Both the position numbers and the translations under genes were made by a program. Of a DNA stretch of 64,000 nucleotides, positions 35,062 through 43,638 are shown in pieces. Source of the DNA: Streptomyces hawaiiensis (GTDB lineage: Bacteria > Actinomycetota > Actinomycetes > Streptomycetales > Streptomycetaceae); NCBI RefSeq assembly GCF_004803895.1, contig NZ_CP021978.1, forward strand, positions 2,790,001 to 2,854,000, in the 5' to 3' direction. The first letter of the stretch is position 1. Each line of letters starts with the position of its first letter. Under the pieces are notes generated by a model. That model did not search any database, was not told where the DNA came from, and saw only the letters and a list, made by a program, of their open reading frames with translations.

Positions 35062-36394
35062 GCGCCGCTCCGCCCGCGCGGTCGTCACCGCCCTCGCCGA
35101 CGACGCCACCTTCGCCGAACTCTCCACCCCCATAAGGCAGTCGAGGCCCGACGGTCCGCTCGCCTGGCCGGGCTACGACGACTCCCGGGCACGTGCCGCC
35201 GAACGCACCGGCGAGCAGGAGTCCGTGGTCTGCGGCACCGCCCGCGTCGGCGGCACCCGGGCCGTGCTGATCGCGTTCGAGTTCGGCTTCCTCGGCGGCT
35301 CCCTGGGCGAGCGCACCGGCGACCGGCTGGAGGCCGCGTACGCCTACGCCCGTGAACGCCGCTGCCCGGTCGTGCCGCTGATCGCGACGGGCGGCAGCCG
35401 GATGCAGGAGGGCATGCTCGCACTGACCCAACTCCAGCGGGTGGCCCGCCAGTCGGCGCTCACCCGCGAGGCGGGTCTCGCGCAGGTCGCGGTCCTGCGC
35501 GACCCGACCACCGGGGGCGGCTGGGCCACCCTGGGCGCGGGCGCCGACGTGGTGCTCGCGCTCCCCGGCGCCCAGGTCGGCTTCGCCGGCTCCCGGGTGC
35601 GCCCCGCGGACGCGGACCCGACGGCGTACACGGCGGAGGCGCAGGTCGCGGCGGGCGCGGCGGACGCGCTCGTACGGCCCGAGGAGCTGCGCGAGACGCT
35701 CGGGCGGTGGCTGCGGCTGCTGACGTGCCCGTCGACCACGCCCGCCCCGCCGCCCGAGCCGCTCGGCGAGACCGCGGTCCTGCCCGCCACCGGCTGGGAC
35801 GCCGTCCGCCGCGCCCGTTCCCCTCAACGACCGCGCGCCGCAGCCTACTTGGACGCCTACTTCACCGACCGGGTCGCGATCAGCGGCGACCGCTGCGGCG
35901 GCACCGACCCGGAGGGCATGCTGTGCGGCTTCGGCACGCACGAGGGCCGTACGGTCGCGTACGCCGCGCAGACCGGAACCGCGACCCGCCCCGCCGGTTA
36001 CCGCACCGCCGCCCGGCTGATCCGCCTCGCGGACCGGCTGGGCATCCCGGTGCTGACCCTCGTGGACACCCCGGGCGCGGCCAACGACGCGGAGGCGGAA
36101 CGGCAGGGCGCGGGCGCGGCGATCGCCGACCTGTTCGGCGCGGTCGCGAGCGCCCGCACCCCGGTGACCACGCTGGTGATCGGCGAGGGCGGCTCCGGCG
36201 GCGCACTGGCCCTGGCCGCGCCCGGCAACACCTGGGCCACGCCCGACAGCTACTTCTCGGTGATCGCGCCGGAACTCGCGGCGGCCATCCTCAAACGGCC
36301 GCCGCGCCAGGTGGAGTCGACGGCGGACCAGCTCCGCATCCGGCCGCAGGACCTGGTGGAGCTGGGAGTGATCCGGGGGACCGTCGGTGGGTGA
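35054..36394 (+). CDS. single-chain carboxyltransferase (AccD/AccA-like)
   Basis: A 446-residue protein with two crotonase-superfamily halves: an AccD-like N-terminal half (FEFGFLGGSLGERTGDRLEAA, LIATGGSRMQEGMLAL, GGWATLGAGADVV) and an AccA-like C-terminal half (RLIRLADRLGIPVLTLVDTPGA, LVIGEGGSGGALALAAPGNT). It lacks an N-terminal zinc ribbon and no biotin carboxylase or biotin carrier gene is nearby. It could be the transcarboxylase of a biotin enzyme encoded elsewhere or a malonate/malonyl-CoA decarboxylase-type subunit; coupling to MatB favours malonyl-CoA metabolism. Confidence 0.82.
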   Translation: MAERRSARAVVTALADDATFAELSTPIRQSRPDGPLAWPGYDDSRARAAERTGEQESVVCGTARVGGTRAVLIAFEFGFLGGSLGERTGDRLEAAYAYARERRCPVVPLIATGGSRMQEGMLALTQLQRVARQSALTREAGLAQVAVLRDPTTGGGWATLGAGADVVLALPGAQVGFAGSRVRPADADPTAYTAEAQVAAGAADALVRPEELRETLGRWLRLLTCPSTTPAPPPEPLGETAVLPATGWDAVRRARSPQRPRAAAYLDAYFTDRVAISGDRCGGTDPEGMLCGFGTHEGRTVAYAAQTGTATRPAGYRTAARLIRLADRLGIPVLTLVDTPGAANDAEAERQGAGAAIADLFGAVASARTPVTTLVIGEGGSGGALALAAPGNTWATPDSYFSVIAPELAAAILKRPPRQVESTADQLRIRPQDLVELGVIRGTVGG

Positions 36395-36407
36395 GTTCGT
36401 TGAATCC

Positions 36408-36428
36408 TCCCCTCCGGGAAGGAGGGGA
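36408..36428. repeat. hairpin at the end of a tnpB remnant
   Basis: TCCCCTCC (36408-36415) pairs with GGAGGGGA (36421-36428) around a GGGAA loop, flanked by AATC...ATT. This matches the hairpin and right end found downstream of IS200/IS605-type tnpB genes. On the minus strand the element end would be near 36401-36403 and the flank (3' end of the carboxyltransferase gene) would fall in the omega-RNA guide position. Confidence 0.65.
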
Positions 36429-36436
36429 TTCCTGGC

Positions 36437-36790
36437 TCAGGCTGCCTCCCGGAGCAGCGCTCCAGGAGGTCTTGCGCCATCGGCACCAGCCGGGTTGAGA
36501 CCAGCCCGGTGGAGCATCACGCGTGCGGAGTTCTTGGCCCGTGGGGACACGTACCCGCACGCGGTGCAGGTGTAGGTGCGCTCACCCAGCGGCAGTGCAT
36601 GCTCGGCTCTCGTCATGCAGATACCGCAGTCCATCGTGGTGTGCGCGGGGCGGACCAGGCGAACGTCCCGCCCGTGCTTGCGGCCCATCTCGACCAGGGC
36701 CTTCTTGGTGGCACCGATCGCGGCGTCCGCGGCCTTGCGGGCCATGGTGCTCTTGGCCAGGAACCTCGGACGGAAATCCTCCACCGCGAC
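36437..36790 (-). pseudogene. tnpB (RNA-guided nuclease) 3' remnant of an IS200/IS605-type element
   Basis: About 118 codons of the TnpB C-terminus are in frame: the RuvC-II region VAVEDFRPRF (catalytic Glu kept), HTTMDCGIC, the second zinc-ribbon pair CTACG, and PRAKNSARVML. In active TnpB the last motif is D-x-N, but here the Asp codon is GCC (Ala, 36536-36538), so the nuclease centre is broken even apart from the loss of the N-terminal two-thirds. No start, no tnpA and no left end are visible. The remnant is antisense to, and abuts the truncated 5' end of, the large downstream gene, indicating insertion then decay or deletion. Confidence 0.83.
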
Positions 36791-36842
36791 GGACGGCTTC
36801 GACGAGGGCACCCTCGCCGAATGCCGCGTCACCGCATCGCAG

Positions 36843-39800
36843 TTGATCCGACGTGAGTGGCTCCAGCTGGAGGCCTGGCACCAGGGCGGCCAGCCCCTGG
36901 CCCCCGGCTTCAGCGGGGCCGCCGTCACCCTACCCGCACCCGCACCCCCCGCCGAGCCCACACCCGACCTCACCGCCTCCTCCCCCGAGGACCTGGTCCT
37001 GCGTTTTCGCGCGACCGCGTCCCCGGAGGCCTTCCGCCTCGCGGGGCATCTCGCGCTGGCGGTCCCCTCGGTCCCGGTGATGCGCCTCGTCCAGCGCACC
37101 CTGGACTGCGACCCACGCCCCCAGCACCTGGCCGAGGTGATCCTCAGCGGCATGCTCACCTCCGCCCCCGGCCCGCCCGGCTCGTACGCGTTCCGGCCCG
37201 GCGTAAGGGAGTTGCTGCTGCGCTCCCTCCCTCGCACGGCCCGCGGCCGGACACGGGAGTTCCTCGAACAGGTCGGGGACCTGATCGACGAGCGCGCGGG
37301 GCTCGCGGCCGGGGCGTTCCGGGCCGAGACGGGCGGCGGGCAGGGCGAGGCGGGCCCGGCGTTCGCGACGGTCAGCGAGGAGACCGTGCGGCGGCTGGGC
37401 GGGGAGGAACTGTTCGCCGGGCGGTACCGCCTGGGGGCGCGGCGCGGGTGGAACGGGCGGGTGTCCAAGGCCGTGGACGTCCTGACGGACCGGCAGGTGA
37501 TCGTGCGCCGGTACCGAGGCCGGCCCGCCGGGCACGACCGCTTCCTGGAGCAGGCGCGAACGCTGGCGGGGATGGACGATCCGCATGTCGTGCGGGTGCT
37601 CGACTTCGGGGTGGAGGACGACGCGCCGTACCTGGTGACGGAGTTCGTGGACGGCCTGACGCAGTCCGAGGTGCTGCCGGGCATCTCCTTCCCGGTGTTC
37701 GCCAACGTCGTGAGCCAGGGCGTGGCCGGACTCCGCGCCCTGCACGCGCACGGGCTGCTGCGTGGGGAGCGCGGGCCCGCCGGTCTGCTGCTGCGGCCCG
37801 ACGGCACCCTGCTGCTGAGCCGGTTCGCCCTGGGCGAGGAGCCCGCGGGCCAGGATCCGGAGTCGGACCTCGCCGAATTCCGTTGGCTGCTCAAGCAGCT
37901 GGCCCCGGGCGCGCGGATCCCCGACGAGCACCAGGACCTGCTCCACCTGATCGACCGGCACAGGCTGCCCGAGGCCGCCGGTTACGCGGCCCGCCTGTCC
38001 GCCACCGCCCCGTGGCCGCCGGCGCGGTCCTTCACCCTGCTCGGTCCGCTGCGCATCAGCGACGGCACGGGGGACATCGAGCCGCCCTCGCCGACGGCCC
38101 GGGCACTGCTGTGCATGCTGCTGCTCCACCACGGACGGCGCGTCCCCCACGACGAGCTGGCCCGGGGCCTGTGGGAGGAGCCCCTGCCGGAGAACGAGGC
38201 CGCCGCCCGCCTCGCCCGCCTGGCGGCGGAGGTCCGCGAGGTGCTGCCCCCCGACCGCCTCCTGGCCTTCTCGCGCTCATACGCCCTGCACGCGCCCGAC
38301 TTCTACGTGGACGTGCTGCACTGTGAGCAACTCCTCGCCGACGACCCCGGCGACCCCCGGCGCGCCCTCGGCCTCTGGTACGGCGACCCCCTCGACGGCG
38401 TCCCGGGCCCTGCCACCGCGGCCACCCGGGACCGTCTGCGCGCCCTGGAGGCGGATCTGCGGTCCGGGCCGGGGGCCACGGCCCCCACGATCCTCTTCGA
38501 GGCCGACGACCTCACCGGCCACCCCGAGGCCCGCATCACCCTCGAGTACGCGGTGCACGAGATGCTCTCCCGCGGCGCGCTCGCCCCCCACCAGTTCGAG
38601 GTACGTGTCCGCGGCAGCGGCTACGACGTCCACACCGGGCCCGGCACCTACCTCCTCCCCGTCCTGGCCGCCGTCCTGCGCGGCCTGCCCGAGGTTCTCA
38701 CCGGGCTGGTGGAACCACCGCCCCTGACCGTCACGTTCTGGGACCGGCCCGCCCCTCCGCCCGAGCCACCGCCGGTGCCCGCCGACATCCAGGTGATCGT
38801 CTCCCCGGACCTCTACGAGCAGTTCGCCGCCAGCTCGGCCGCCCAGGGCCCCCAGCGCTTCCAGCCCCTGTACCAGGACGGCGCCACGGACACCCCGCCC
38901 GTCGCCTGGTACTGCCCGCTGTCCCCCGCCACGACCCCGCAGCCCGAGGCCCGCGACCTGGTGCGGGGCCCCTTCATCACGCGCGACCTGCGCCGGCTCG
39001 GCATACCGGCCCCGGGCCGCACGGCGGTCGTCCACACCCGGCCCGACGGCCCGCTGACCCTCCTCAACCCCGCCCGGCCGCACGGCGACCGGCCGTCGCG
39101 GCTCGTGACGTACTACGAGGTGGACCTCACCACGCACCAGTCCCACCACCGGGTCTCCCTGCCGAGTTCCGGCAAGGGCGCCTTCGCCGCCGCGGTCGAA
39201 CTGTCCTGGCACGTGGAGGACCCGGTCGCCTTCGTGCGGGCCGAGGTCGGCCGGGTGTCCGAGCCGCTGCTCGGCCATCTGCGGGAGGAGGCGGCCCGCA
39301 TCTCCCGCCGGCATCCGCTGCGCCGGGCGGGTGCCGCCCAGCGCGCGGTCAACGCGGGGCTGCGCCGCTGGCCGGTGCCCGGGCTGTCGGTGACGGCGTC
39401 GGTGCAGCTCGGCCCGCAGGGCGCGGACCTGCCCGCACCGCAGGGGGACGCTCCCGCGCAGCGTCCGCTGCCGCGGCTCCTCGCCGAGGCCGAGACGGTC
39501 CTGCTCGGCTTCGACGGCCCGATGGCCCGCCTGTTCTCGGCGAGCACCGCCCGCGAGGCCGTACTCGACCTGCTCGCCCTCGCCGACGAGCACCGCGACC
39601 CGCGGCACGCCCTGCCCGGCGCGGTGCGTGAGACGTTCGCCCATCCGCTGGACGTTCTCCGGGCCTTCGCGCTGGACCCGCTCGGGCCGCTGCTGCGGGA
39701 GCGTCTGGACGAGCTCGAACTCCAGGCGGTGCCGCACGCGCCGGCGACGCACAACTCAGCGCTCCTGGTCCGCACCCTGCACGCCTCCGGCCGCCGCGTC

Positions 39801-40139
39801 GGTGTGATCACGGACGTCTGCGCCGAGGCCGTGCCCCGTTATCTGCGGCCCTACGGCACCCTGCCCCTGGCCGGCGTCCACGGCCGCGCCGAGGACCTCG
39901 CTCTCCTCACCCCGCACCCCGACTGCATGCTGCGTGCCCTCGAGGCCTGCGACGGGTCCGCCGCCACCGGCCTGGTGATCGGTTCCACGGTCGCCGAGCT
40001 CGCCGCCGCCCAGCGGGCCGGGCTGCGCTTCGTCGGCCTCGCCCGGAACACCACCACCGACCGGCAGCTGCGCGAGGCCGGCTGCGCGACCACGGTGACG
40101 TCGCTCGCGCCCCTGCTGGAGGCCGCGCACTCCCTGTGA
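36843..40139 (+). CDS. 5'-truncated SAV_2336-type multidomain protein (pseudokinase, winged helix, degenerate HAD)
   Basis: The frame is open from before 36576, but the part up to about 36790 is antisense to tnpB, so the first usable start is about TTG 36843 (no good RBS), giving 1098 residues. It opens inside a SAV_2336-type domain (FRATASPEAFRLAGHL, SVPVMRLVQRTL, RPGVRELLLRSLPR); roughly the first 300-400 residues of that domain are missing. A kinase-like domain follows at about 190-390 but lacks HRD and DFG (LLSRFALGEE instead), then a winged-helix/BTAD-like region (about 395-540), an unassigned middle, and a C-terminal HAD fold (from about 880) where the nucleophile Asp is Gly (LLGFDGP for the usual FDFDGP). 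All catalytic sites thus look dead, suggesting a scaffold or a decaying gene. Confidence 0.75.
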   Translation: MIRREWLQLEAWHQGGQPLAPGFSGAAVTLPAPAPPAEPTPDLTASSPEDLVLRFRATASPEAFRLAGHLALAVPSVPVMRLVQRTLDCDPRPQHLAEVILSGMLTSAPGPPGSYAFRPGVRELLLRSLPRTARGRTREFLEQVGDLIDERAGLAAGAFRAETGGGQGEAGPAFATVSEETVRRLGGEELFAGRYRLGARRGWNGRVSKAVDVLTDRQVIVRRYRGRPAGHDRFLEQARTLAGMDDPHVVRVLDFGVEDDAPYLVTEFVDGLTQSEVLPGISFPVFANVVSQGVAGLRALHAHGLLRGERGPAGLLLRPDGTLLLSRFALGEEPAGQDPESDLAEFRWLLKQLAPGARIPDEHQDLLHLIDRHRLPEAAGYAARLSATAPWPPARSFTLLGPLRISDGTGDIEPPSPTARALLCMLLLHHGRRVPHDELARGLWEEPLPENEAAARLARLAAEVREVLPPDRLLAFSRSYALHAPDFYVDVLHCEQLLADDPGDPRRALGLWYGDPLDGVPGPATAATRDRLRALEADLRSGPGATAPTILFEADDLTGHPEARITLEYAVHEMLSRGALAPHQFEVRVRGSGYDVHTGPGTYLLPVLAAVLRGLPEVLTGLVEPPPLTVTFWDRPAPPPEPPPVPADIQVIVSPDLYEQFAASSAAQGPQRFQPLYQDGATDTPPVAWYCPLSPATTPQPEARDLVRGPFITRDLRRLGIPAPGRTAVVHTRPDGPLTLLNPARPHGDRPSRLVTYYEVDLTTHQSHHRVSLPSSGKGAFAAAVELSWHVEDPVAFVRAEVGRVSEPLLGHLREEAARISRRHPLRRAGAAQRAVNAGLRRWPVPGLSVTASVQLGPQGADLPAPQGDAPAQRPLPRLLAEAETVLLGFDGPMARLFSASTAREAVLDLLALADEHRDPRHALPGAVRETFAHPLDVLRAFALDPLGPLLRERLDELELQAVPHAPATHNSALLVRTLHASGRRVGVITDVCAEAVPRYLRPYGTLPLAGVHGRAEDLALLTPHPDCMLRALEACDGSAATGLVIGSTVAELAAAQRAGLRFVGLARNTTTDRQLREAGCATTVTSLAPLLEAAHSL

Positions 40140-40308
40140 CGGAGCGTCGAACCCCCCGTTCGGCGGCGCCCCGCCCGGCCCCCCACGAAAGGCGGCCCGG
40201 CCCCCTCCCGCGCACGATGCGAGGGAGGCCCGCCACCCGGCGGCCCCACGTCTGCGAGGTCCGCCACCTGGCGGCCTCCCACGGTCTGTGCTCTCGGGAG
40301 GACCTGCC

Positions 40309-41346
40309 ATGACCGCCAGTCTGGAGCAGTTGCGCCGCTGCCACTTCGCCGTCGACCTGGGGGCGGCTCGCACACGCGTGTACGTCAAGGGCGCGGGGCT
40401 CGTCGTCGACCAGCCGTCCGCCGCCGCCGTGAACACCCGCACCGGCGCGCTGATCGCGGTCGGCGAGCTCGCCGAGAAGATGACGGGCCGCACACCGGAC
40501 TACATCCGCGTGGTCCGGCCGGTGTCCGGCGGCACCGTCGTCGACATCGAGATGGCGCAGCGCATGCTGCGGCACCTGCTCGGTGACAAGATGCGCCGCA
40601 GTCTGCGCCGCAAGCCGATCCTGCGCGCCGCGGCCTGCACCCCGCACGACGCCGACCCGCTGGCCCAGCGCGCCGCGATCGAGACGCTCGTCGGCCTGGG
40701 GGCGCGCCGCGTGGAACTGGTCGACACGCTCATCGCCGCGGCCGTCGGCTGCGGGCTGCCCGTGGAGCAGCCCGAGGCCACGATGATCATGGTGTGCGGG
40801 GCGGCGGCCACGCAGGTGGCCGTGCTGTCCCTCGGCGCGATCGTCACCGCCGAGCGCATCCCGGTGGGCGGCGAGGCCGTCGACCAGGCGATCGTGCAGC
40901 ACCTGCGCCACGAGCACGAGCTGATGCTGCCGAGCCAGTCGGTACGGCCGCTGCAGCTGGCCCTGTCCGGCAACGGCCTCACCGCGCAGGGCCCGGCCTC
41001 CACGGAGATCCACGGCCGGGACGTCGCCACGGGCCTGGCCCGCTCCGTGCAGGTCGACACCGCGGCCGTCCGGGACGCCATCCAGACGCCGCTCACCTCG
41101 ATCCTGGACGGAATCGGCAAGGTGCTGCGGGCCTGCCCGCCCGACCTGGTCGCCGACCTCGCCGACCGGGGGATCATGATGGTCGGCGGCAGTGCCCTGC
41201 TGCCGGGCCTGGACCAGATGCTGCGGCAGGCGACCGGCATGCCGGTGCACATCGCCGAGCGCCCGGACGTGTGCGCCGTGCAGGGTCTCGGCGCGATGCT
41301 GGAGGGCAGGATCGCGCCGCTGGCGCTGGACCCGCTGGGCACTTGA
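40309..41346 (+). CDS. mbl: MreB/Mbl-like actin homologue
   Basis: A 345-residue actin-fold protein. The phosphate-1 loop DLGAARTRVYVKG, the KPILRAAACTPHDA strand and the C-terminal adenosine motif GIMMVGGSALLPGLDQML are clear. The phosphate-2 loop, normally DIGGGTTDIAV, reads VCGAAATQVAV, so the catalytic acid and glycines are lost; ATP hydrolysis may be weak or absent. In Streptomyces, Mbl and MreB function in spore-wall integrity rather than elongation. Start ATG 40309 with GGGAGGA at 40296-40302. The synteny (matB, this gene, hrdA, dnaG) fits S. coelicolor Mbl (SCO2451), from memory. The preceding 169-base gap holds an imperfect direct repeat around CCGCCACC(C/T)GGCGGCC. Confidence 0.83.
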   Translation: MTASLEQLRRCHFAVDLGAARTRVYVKGAGLVVDQPSAAAVNTRTGALIAVGELAEKMTGRTPDYIRVVRPVSGGTVVDIEMAQRMLRHLLGDKMRRSLRRKPILRAAACTPHDADPLAQRAAIETLVGLGARRVELVDTLIAAAVGCGLPVEQPEATMIMVCGAAATQVAVLSLGAIVTAERIPVGGEAVDQAIVQHLRHEHELMLPSQSVRPLQLALSGNGLTAQGPASTEIHGRDVATGLARSVQVDTAAVRDAIQTPLTSILDGIGKVLRACPPDLVADLADRGIMMVGGSALLPGLDQMLRQATGMPVHIAERPDVCAVQGLGAMLEGRIAPLALDPLGT

Positions 41347-41360
41347 GCGTCAGGCCCCGG

Positions 41361-42314
41361 TCAGCGGGCGAACCAGCAGCGCACGGTCGTCCCGCTGTCG
41401 CTCCGGTGCACCCGCACCAGGTCGGCGATCAGGTTGACCAGCAGGACCCCGCGCCCGCCGCGCTGGTCGCGGGGCACGGGCCGGCGCCCGGCCAGGATGT
41501 CCGCGAGGTGCCCTTCGTCGCGGACCTCGCACACCACGTACCCGTCCTCGGCCCACAGCCGCAGCACGCCCGAACCGCCGCCGTGCACCACGCTGTTGGT
41601 GGTGAGTTCGGCCGTGGCGAGGGCCAGGTCGTCCAGCTTCACACCGACGAGGCCGAGCCGCGCGCCCTCCCCGACGGCCACGTGCCGGGCGTTCGAGAGC
41701 GAGTCGGAGTCGAAGGCGAACGTCAGCGCCTCCTCCACCGGCGCCAGCGGCTCGTTGTAGCGGCTGACGACGTCCCCGGGGGCGTACGCGTCACTGCGCT
41801 GCTCCGCGCGGGCGCCGGGGTGGATGACGGTCGGGTGGGTGGCGTAGGCGTCGGCGACGACGTGCTCGGGCAGCCGCTCCACGTCGTACGGGCACAGGAT
41901 GGTCGCCGTACGGCCCTGGAAGGCGGCGTTGATGAGCGCCTCGTGCTGGGCGCAGGCGGGGTACTCGGCGTCGGAGCGGCCGGCCCAGATGGGCTCGCCG
42001 ATGATGCGCACCCGGCGACCGGCCGGCTGGGCGTCGGCGAAGGCGCGCAGCACACCGGGGATGATCCGCCCGGGGTTGCGTCCGGCCTCGCGCATGTCCA
42101 GGAGCCGCACGGCGGCGGCGTCGTCGCCCAGCGCGTCCCGGATCAGGGCGAGGTTCTTGCCGGGCACGGCGACGGCCACCGGTTCGCCGGCCTCCAGCCC
42201 CTCGCGTACGAAGGGCACGGTGCCGTCGAGGTAGTCCTGCTCGTCCCGGTAGAAGAGCGCGGGGTGGACGAAGGGATCGAGGGGACCGAAGGGCTCGGTG
42301 ACCGCAGTGGTCAT
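41361..42314 (-). CDS. RsbA-like MEDS sensor plus HATPase anti-sigma regulator
   Basis: A 317-residue protein starting ATG 42312-42314. The N-terminal 190 residues are a MEDS/DcmR-type sensory domain (PALFYRDEQDYLDGTVPFVREGL), and the C-terminal part is a GHKL kinase domain with N-box LALATAELTTNSVVHGG and glycine loop GGRGVLLVNLIADLV. Such proteins act as serine kinases of STAS proteins in partner-switching control of stress sigma factors. The start overlaps the stop of the STAS gene upstream, so kinase and target are probably cotranscribed. Confidence 0.88.
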   Translation of the reverse strand: MTTAVTEPFGPLDPFVHPALFYRDEQDYLDGTVPFVREGLEAGEPVAVAVPGKNLALIRDALGDDAAAVRLLDMREAGRNPGRIIPGVLRAFADAQPAGRRVRIIGEPIWAGRSDAEYPACAQHEALINAAFQGRTATILCPYDVERLPEHVVADAYATHPTVIHPGARAEQRSDAYAPGDVVSRYNEPLAPVEEALTFAFDSDSLSNARHVAVGEGARLGLVGVKLDDLALATAELTTNSVVHGGGSGVLRLWAEDGYVVCEVRDEGHLADILAGRRPVPRDQRGGRGVLLVNLIADLVRVHRSDSGTTVRCWFAR

Positions 42315-42667
42315 GATGCCGACACCTCGATTCCCTTCTGGCCGGGCCACAGCAGGTCCAGCGTGCGGCGCAGGGCGGGCGGCGGGCGGCGCACCACGAA
42401 CCGCCGGCCGTCCCGGAGCTGCCCGGCGGCCGCCGCGAGCGCACCGGCGCCCGCGACGTCGACGAACGTCACGTCGGACAGCTCTAGGTAGTACACGTCC
42501 TCATCCTCGCGAACAGCCTGCTCCAGTACGCCTTCCCAGATCGCACGTGTCGTCAGGCCGACCTCACCCGCCGCCCGGACGCCCCGCTGACCGGCCAGCG
42601 GGAACACCGCCAGGCCCGGCACCGGGCCACGAGGGCCCGGTGCCGACATCTGCTGCCGAGTGTTCAA
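42311..42667 (-). CDS. STAS-domain anti-sigma factor antagonist
   Basis: A 118-residue STAS protein if it starts at TTG 42665-42667 (GGAG six bases upstream); an ATG at 42724 and one at 42649 are alternatives. The signature strand-helix is YYLELSDVTFVDVAGAGALAA, and the residue after VDVAG is Ala rather than the usual Ser/Thr phosphorylation site, so it may be permanently unphosphorylated. The C-terminus ends RRTLDLLWPGQKGIEVSAS. It overlaps the kinase gene and probably acts with it. Confidence 0.85.
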   Translation of the reverse strand: MNTRQQMSAPGPRGPVPGLAVFPLAGQRGVRAAGEVGLTTRAIWEGVLEQAVREDEDVYYLELSDVTFVDVAGAGALAAAAGQLRDGRRFVVRRPPPALRRTLDLLWPGQKGIEVSAS

Positions 42668-42852
42668 GCCCTTCTCCCCACGCTTCTGGACCACAGCGCT
42701 CGTACCCGCACAGGAGAAGCTCATTCCCCCGAGAGGTGTGTAGTACGCCGTACGGAGGGCAGGCGCACCTCACGCCGACGTCCACGGGGGCGTGTGACGT
42801 CGTGCAGTCCGGCGAGACGAACACGACCGACGAGGACCGACAAGGCGGTGAC

Positions 42853-43551
42853 ATGACCTCAGCGGCATCACCACATCTCACAGGAGGGCTGGACACCCTG
42901 GTCATCCGTGGCCGCGTCGACGCGGATCGCGCCGAGCTCGCCCCGCGTGGCGAGCTCGTCCACGGCTGTGCGGACATCCTGGCCAGAACCCTGGCCGGCC
43001 TGCCGGCGACCGTCACCCGGGTCGACCTGGACATGGCGGGCGTGCACTTCATGGACACGGCCGGTCTGCAGTTCCTGGACGTGCTGGCCGACCACGGCCG
43101 GCAGCGGTCGCTGACGGTGACGGCGACGAACTGGAACGGCCAGCCGCGCCGGATCCTGGAGCTGGCGGGCCTGGACACGACCGACCCGCTGGCCGGCCTG
43201 GACGTCACCGGCCCCGTCTGCGCGGTGCCGTCGGCCACCCAGGCCTCCTCGGCGGTCGCCCAGGAACGCGAGGAGCGCCTGCACGTCCTCCAGGAGGAGG
43301 TCGAGCAGCTGCGCCATGCCATCGCCTCCCGCCCGGTCATCGACCAGGCGCGGGGCATCCTCATGGCCACGCACGGCTGCACGTCCGACGAGGCGTGGCA
43401 CATCCTGCGGGAGACGTCCCAGCTGTCGAACACGAAGCTGCGGGATGTCGCCGCGGCGGTGACGGCGAGTGCGGAAGCGGACGGCCCACCGCCGTCGGCC
43501 GAGCTGCGCACGGCGTTGCAGCGGGCTGTCATAACGCGCCGCAGGGGTTGA
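42853..43551 (+). CDS. STAS-ANTAR fusion regulator
   Basis: A 232-residue protein from ATG 42853 (AAGGCGG upstream). Residues 5-120 form a STAS domain (GELVHGCADILARTLAGLP, VDLDMAGVHFMDTAGLQFL), residues about 135-160 a coiled coil (EREERLHVLQEEVEQLRH) and residues about 155-215 an ANTAR RNA-binding domain (SRPVIDQARGILMATHGCTSDEAWHILRETSQLSN). ANTAR proteins bind paired hexaloop hairpins and prevent termination. Combining STAS and ANTAR links partner switching to antitermination. It is divergent from the STAS/kinase pair. Confidence 0.9.
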   Translation: MTSAASPHLTGGLDTLVIRGRVDADRAELAPRGELVHGCADILARTLAGLPATVTRVDLDMAGVHFMDTAGLQFLDVLADHGRQRSLTVTATNWNGQPRRILELAGLDTTDPLAGLDVTGPVCAVPSATQASSAVAQEREERLHVLQEEVEQLRHAIASRPVIDQARGILMATHGCTSDEAWHILRETSQLSNTKLRDVAAAVTASAEADGPPPSAELRTALQRAVITRRRG

Positions 43552-43638
43552 GCAGGCCGGGGCGTGCGGTTTTGCGCCGGAGGCCCCGGGTACCCGGCGG
43601 CGGCCCGCTCCGGCCCGCCTTCGCCGAGGAGAACCCCC

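Noticed and set aside
36576..36842. Long N-terminal extension of the SAV_2336-type protein from ATG 36576
   Set aside because: This stretch is the complement of the tnpB remnant, so the extension is antisense to real sequence rather than native coding.
40140..40308. Second imperfect repeat as an attachment site or recombination site
   Set aside because: The repeat is only about 20 imperfect bases, with no integrase gene and no tRNA nearby.
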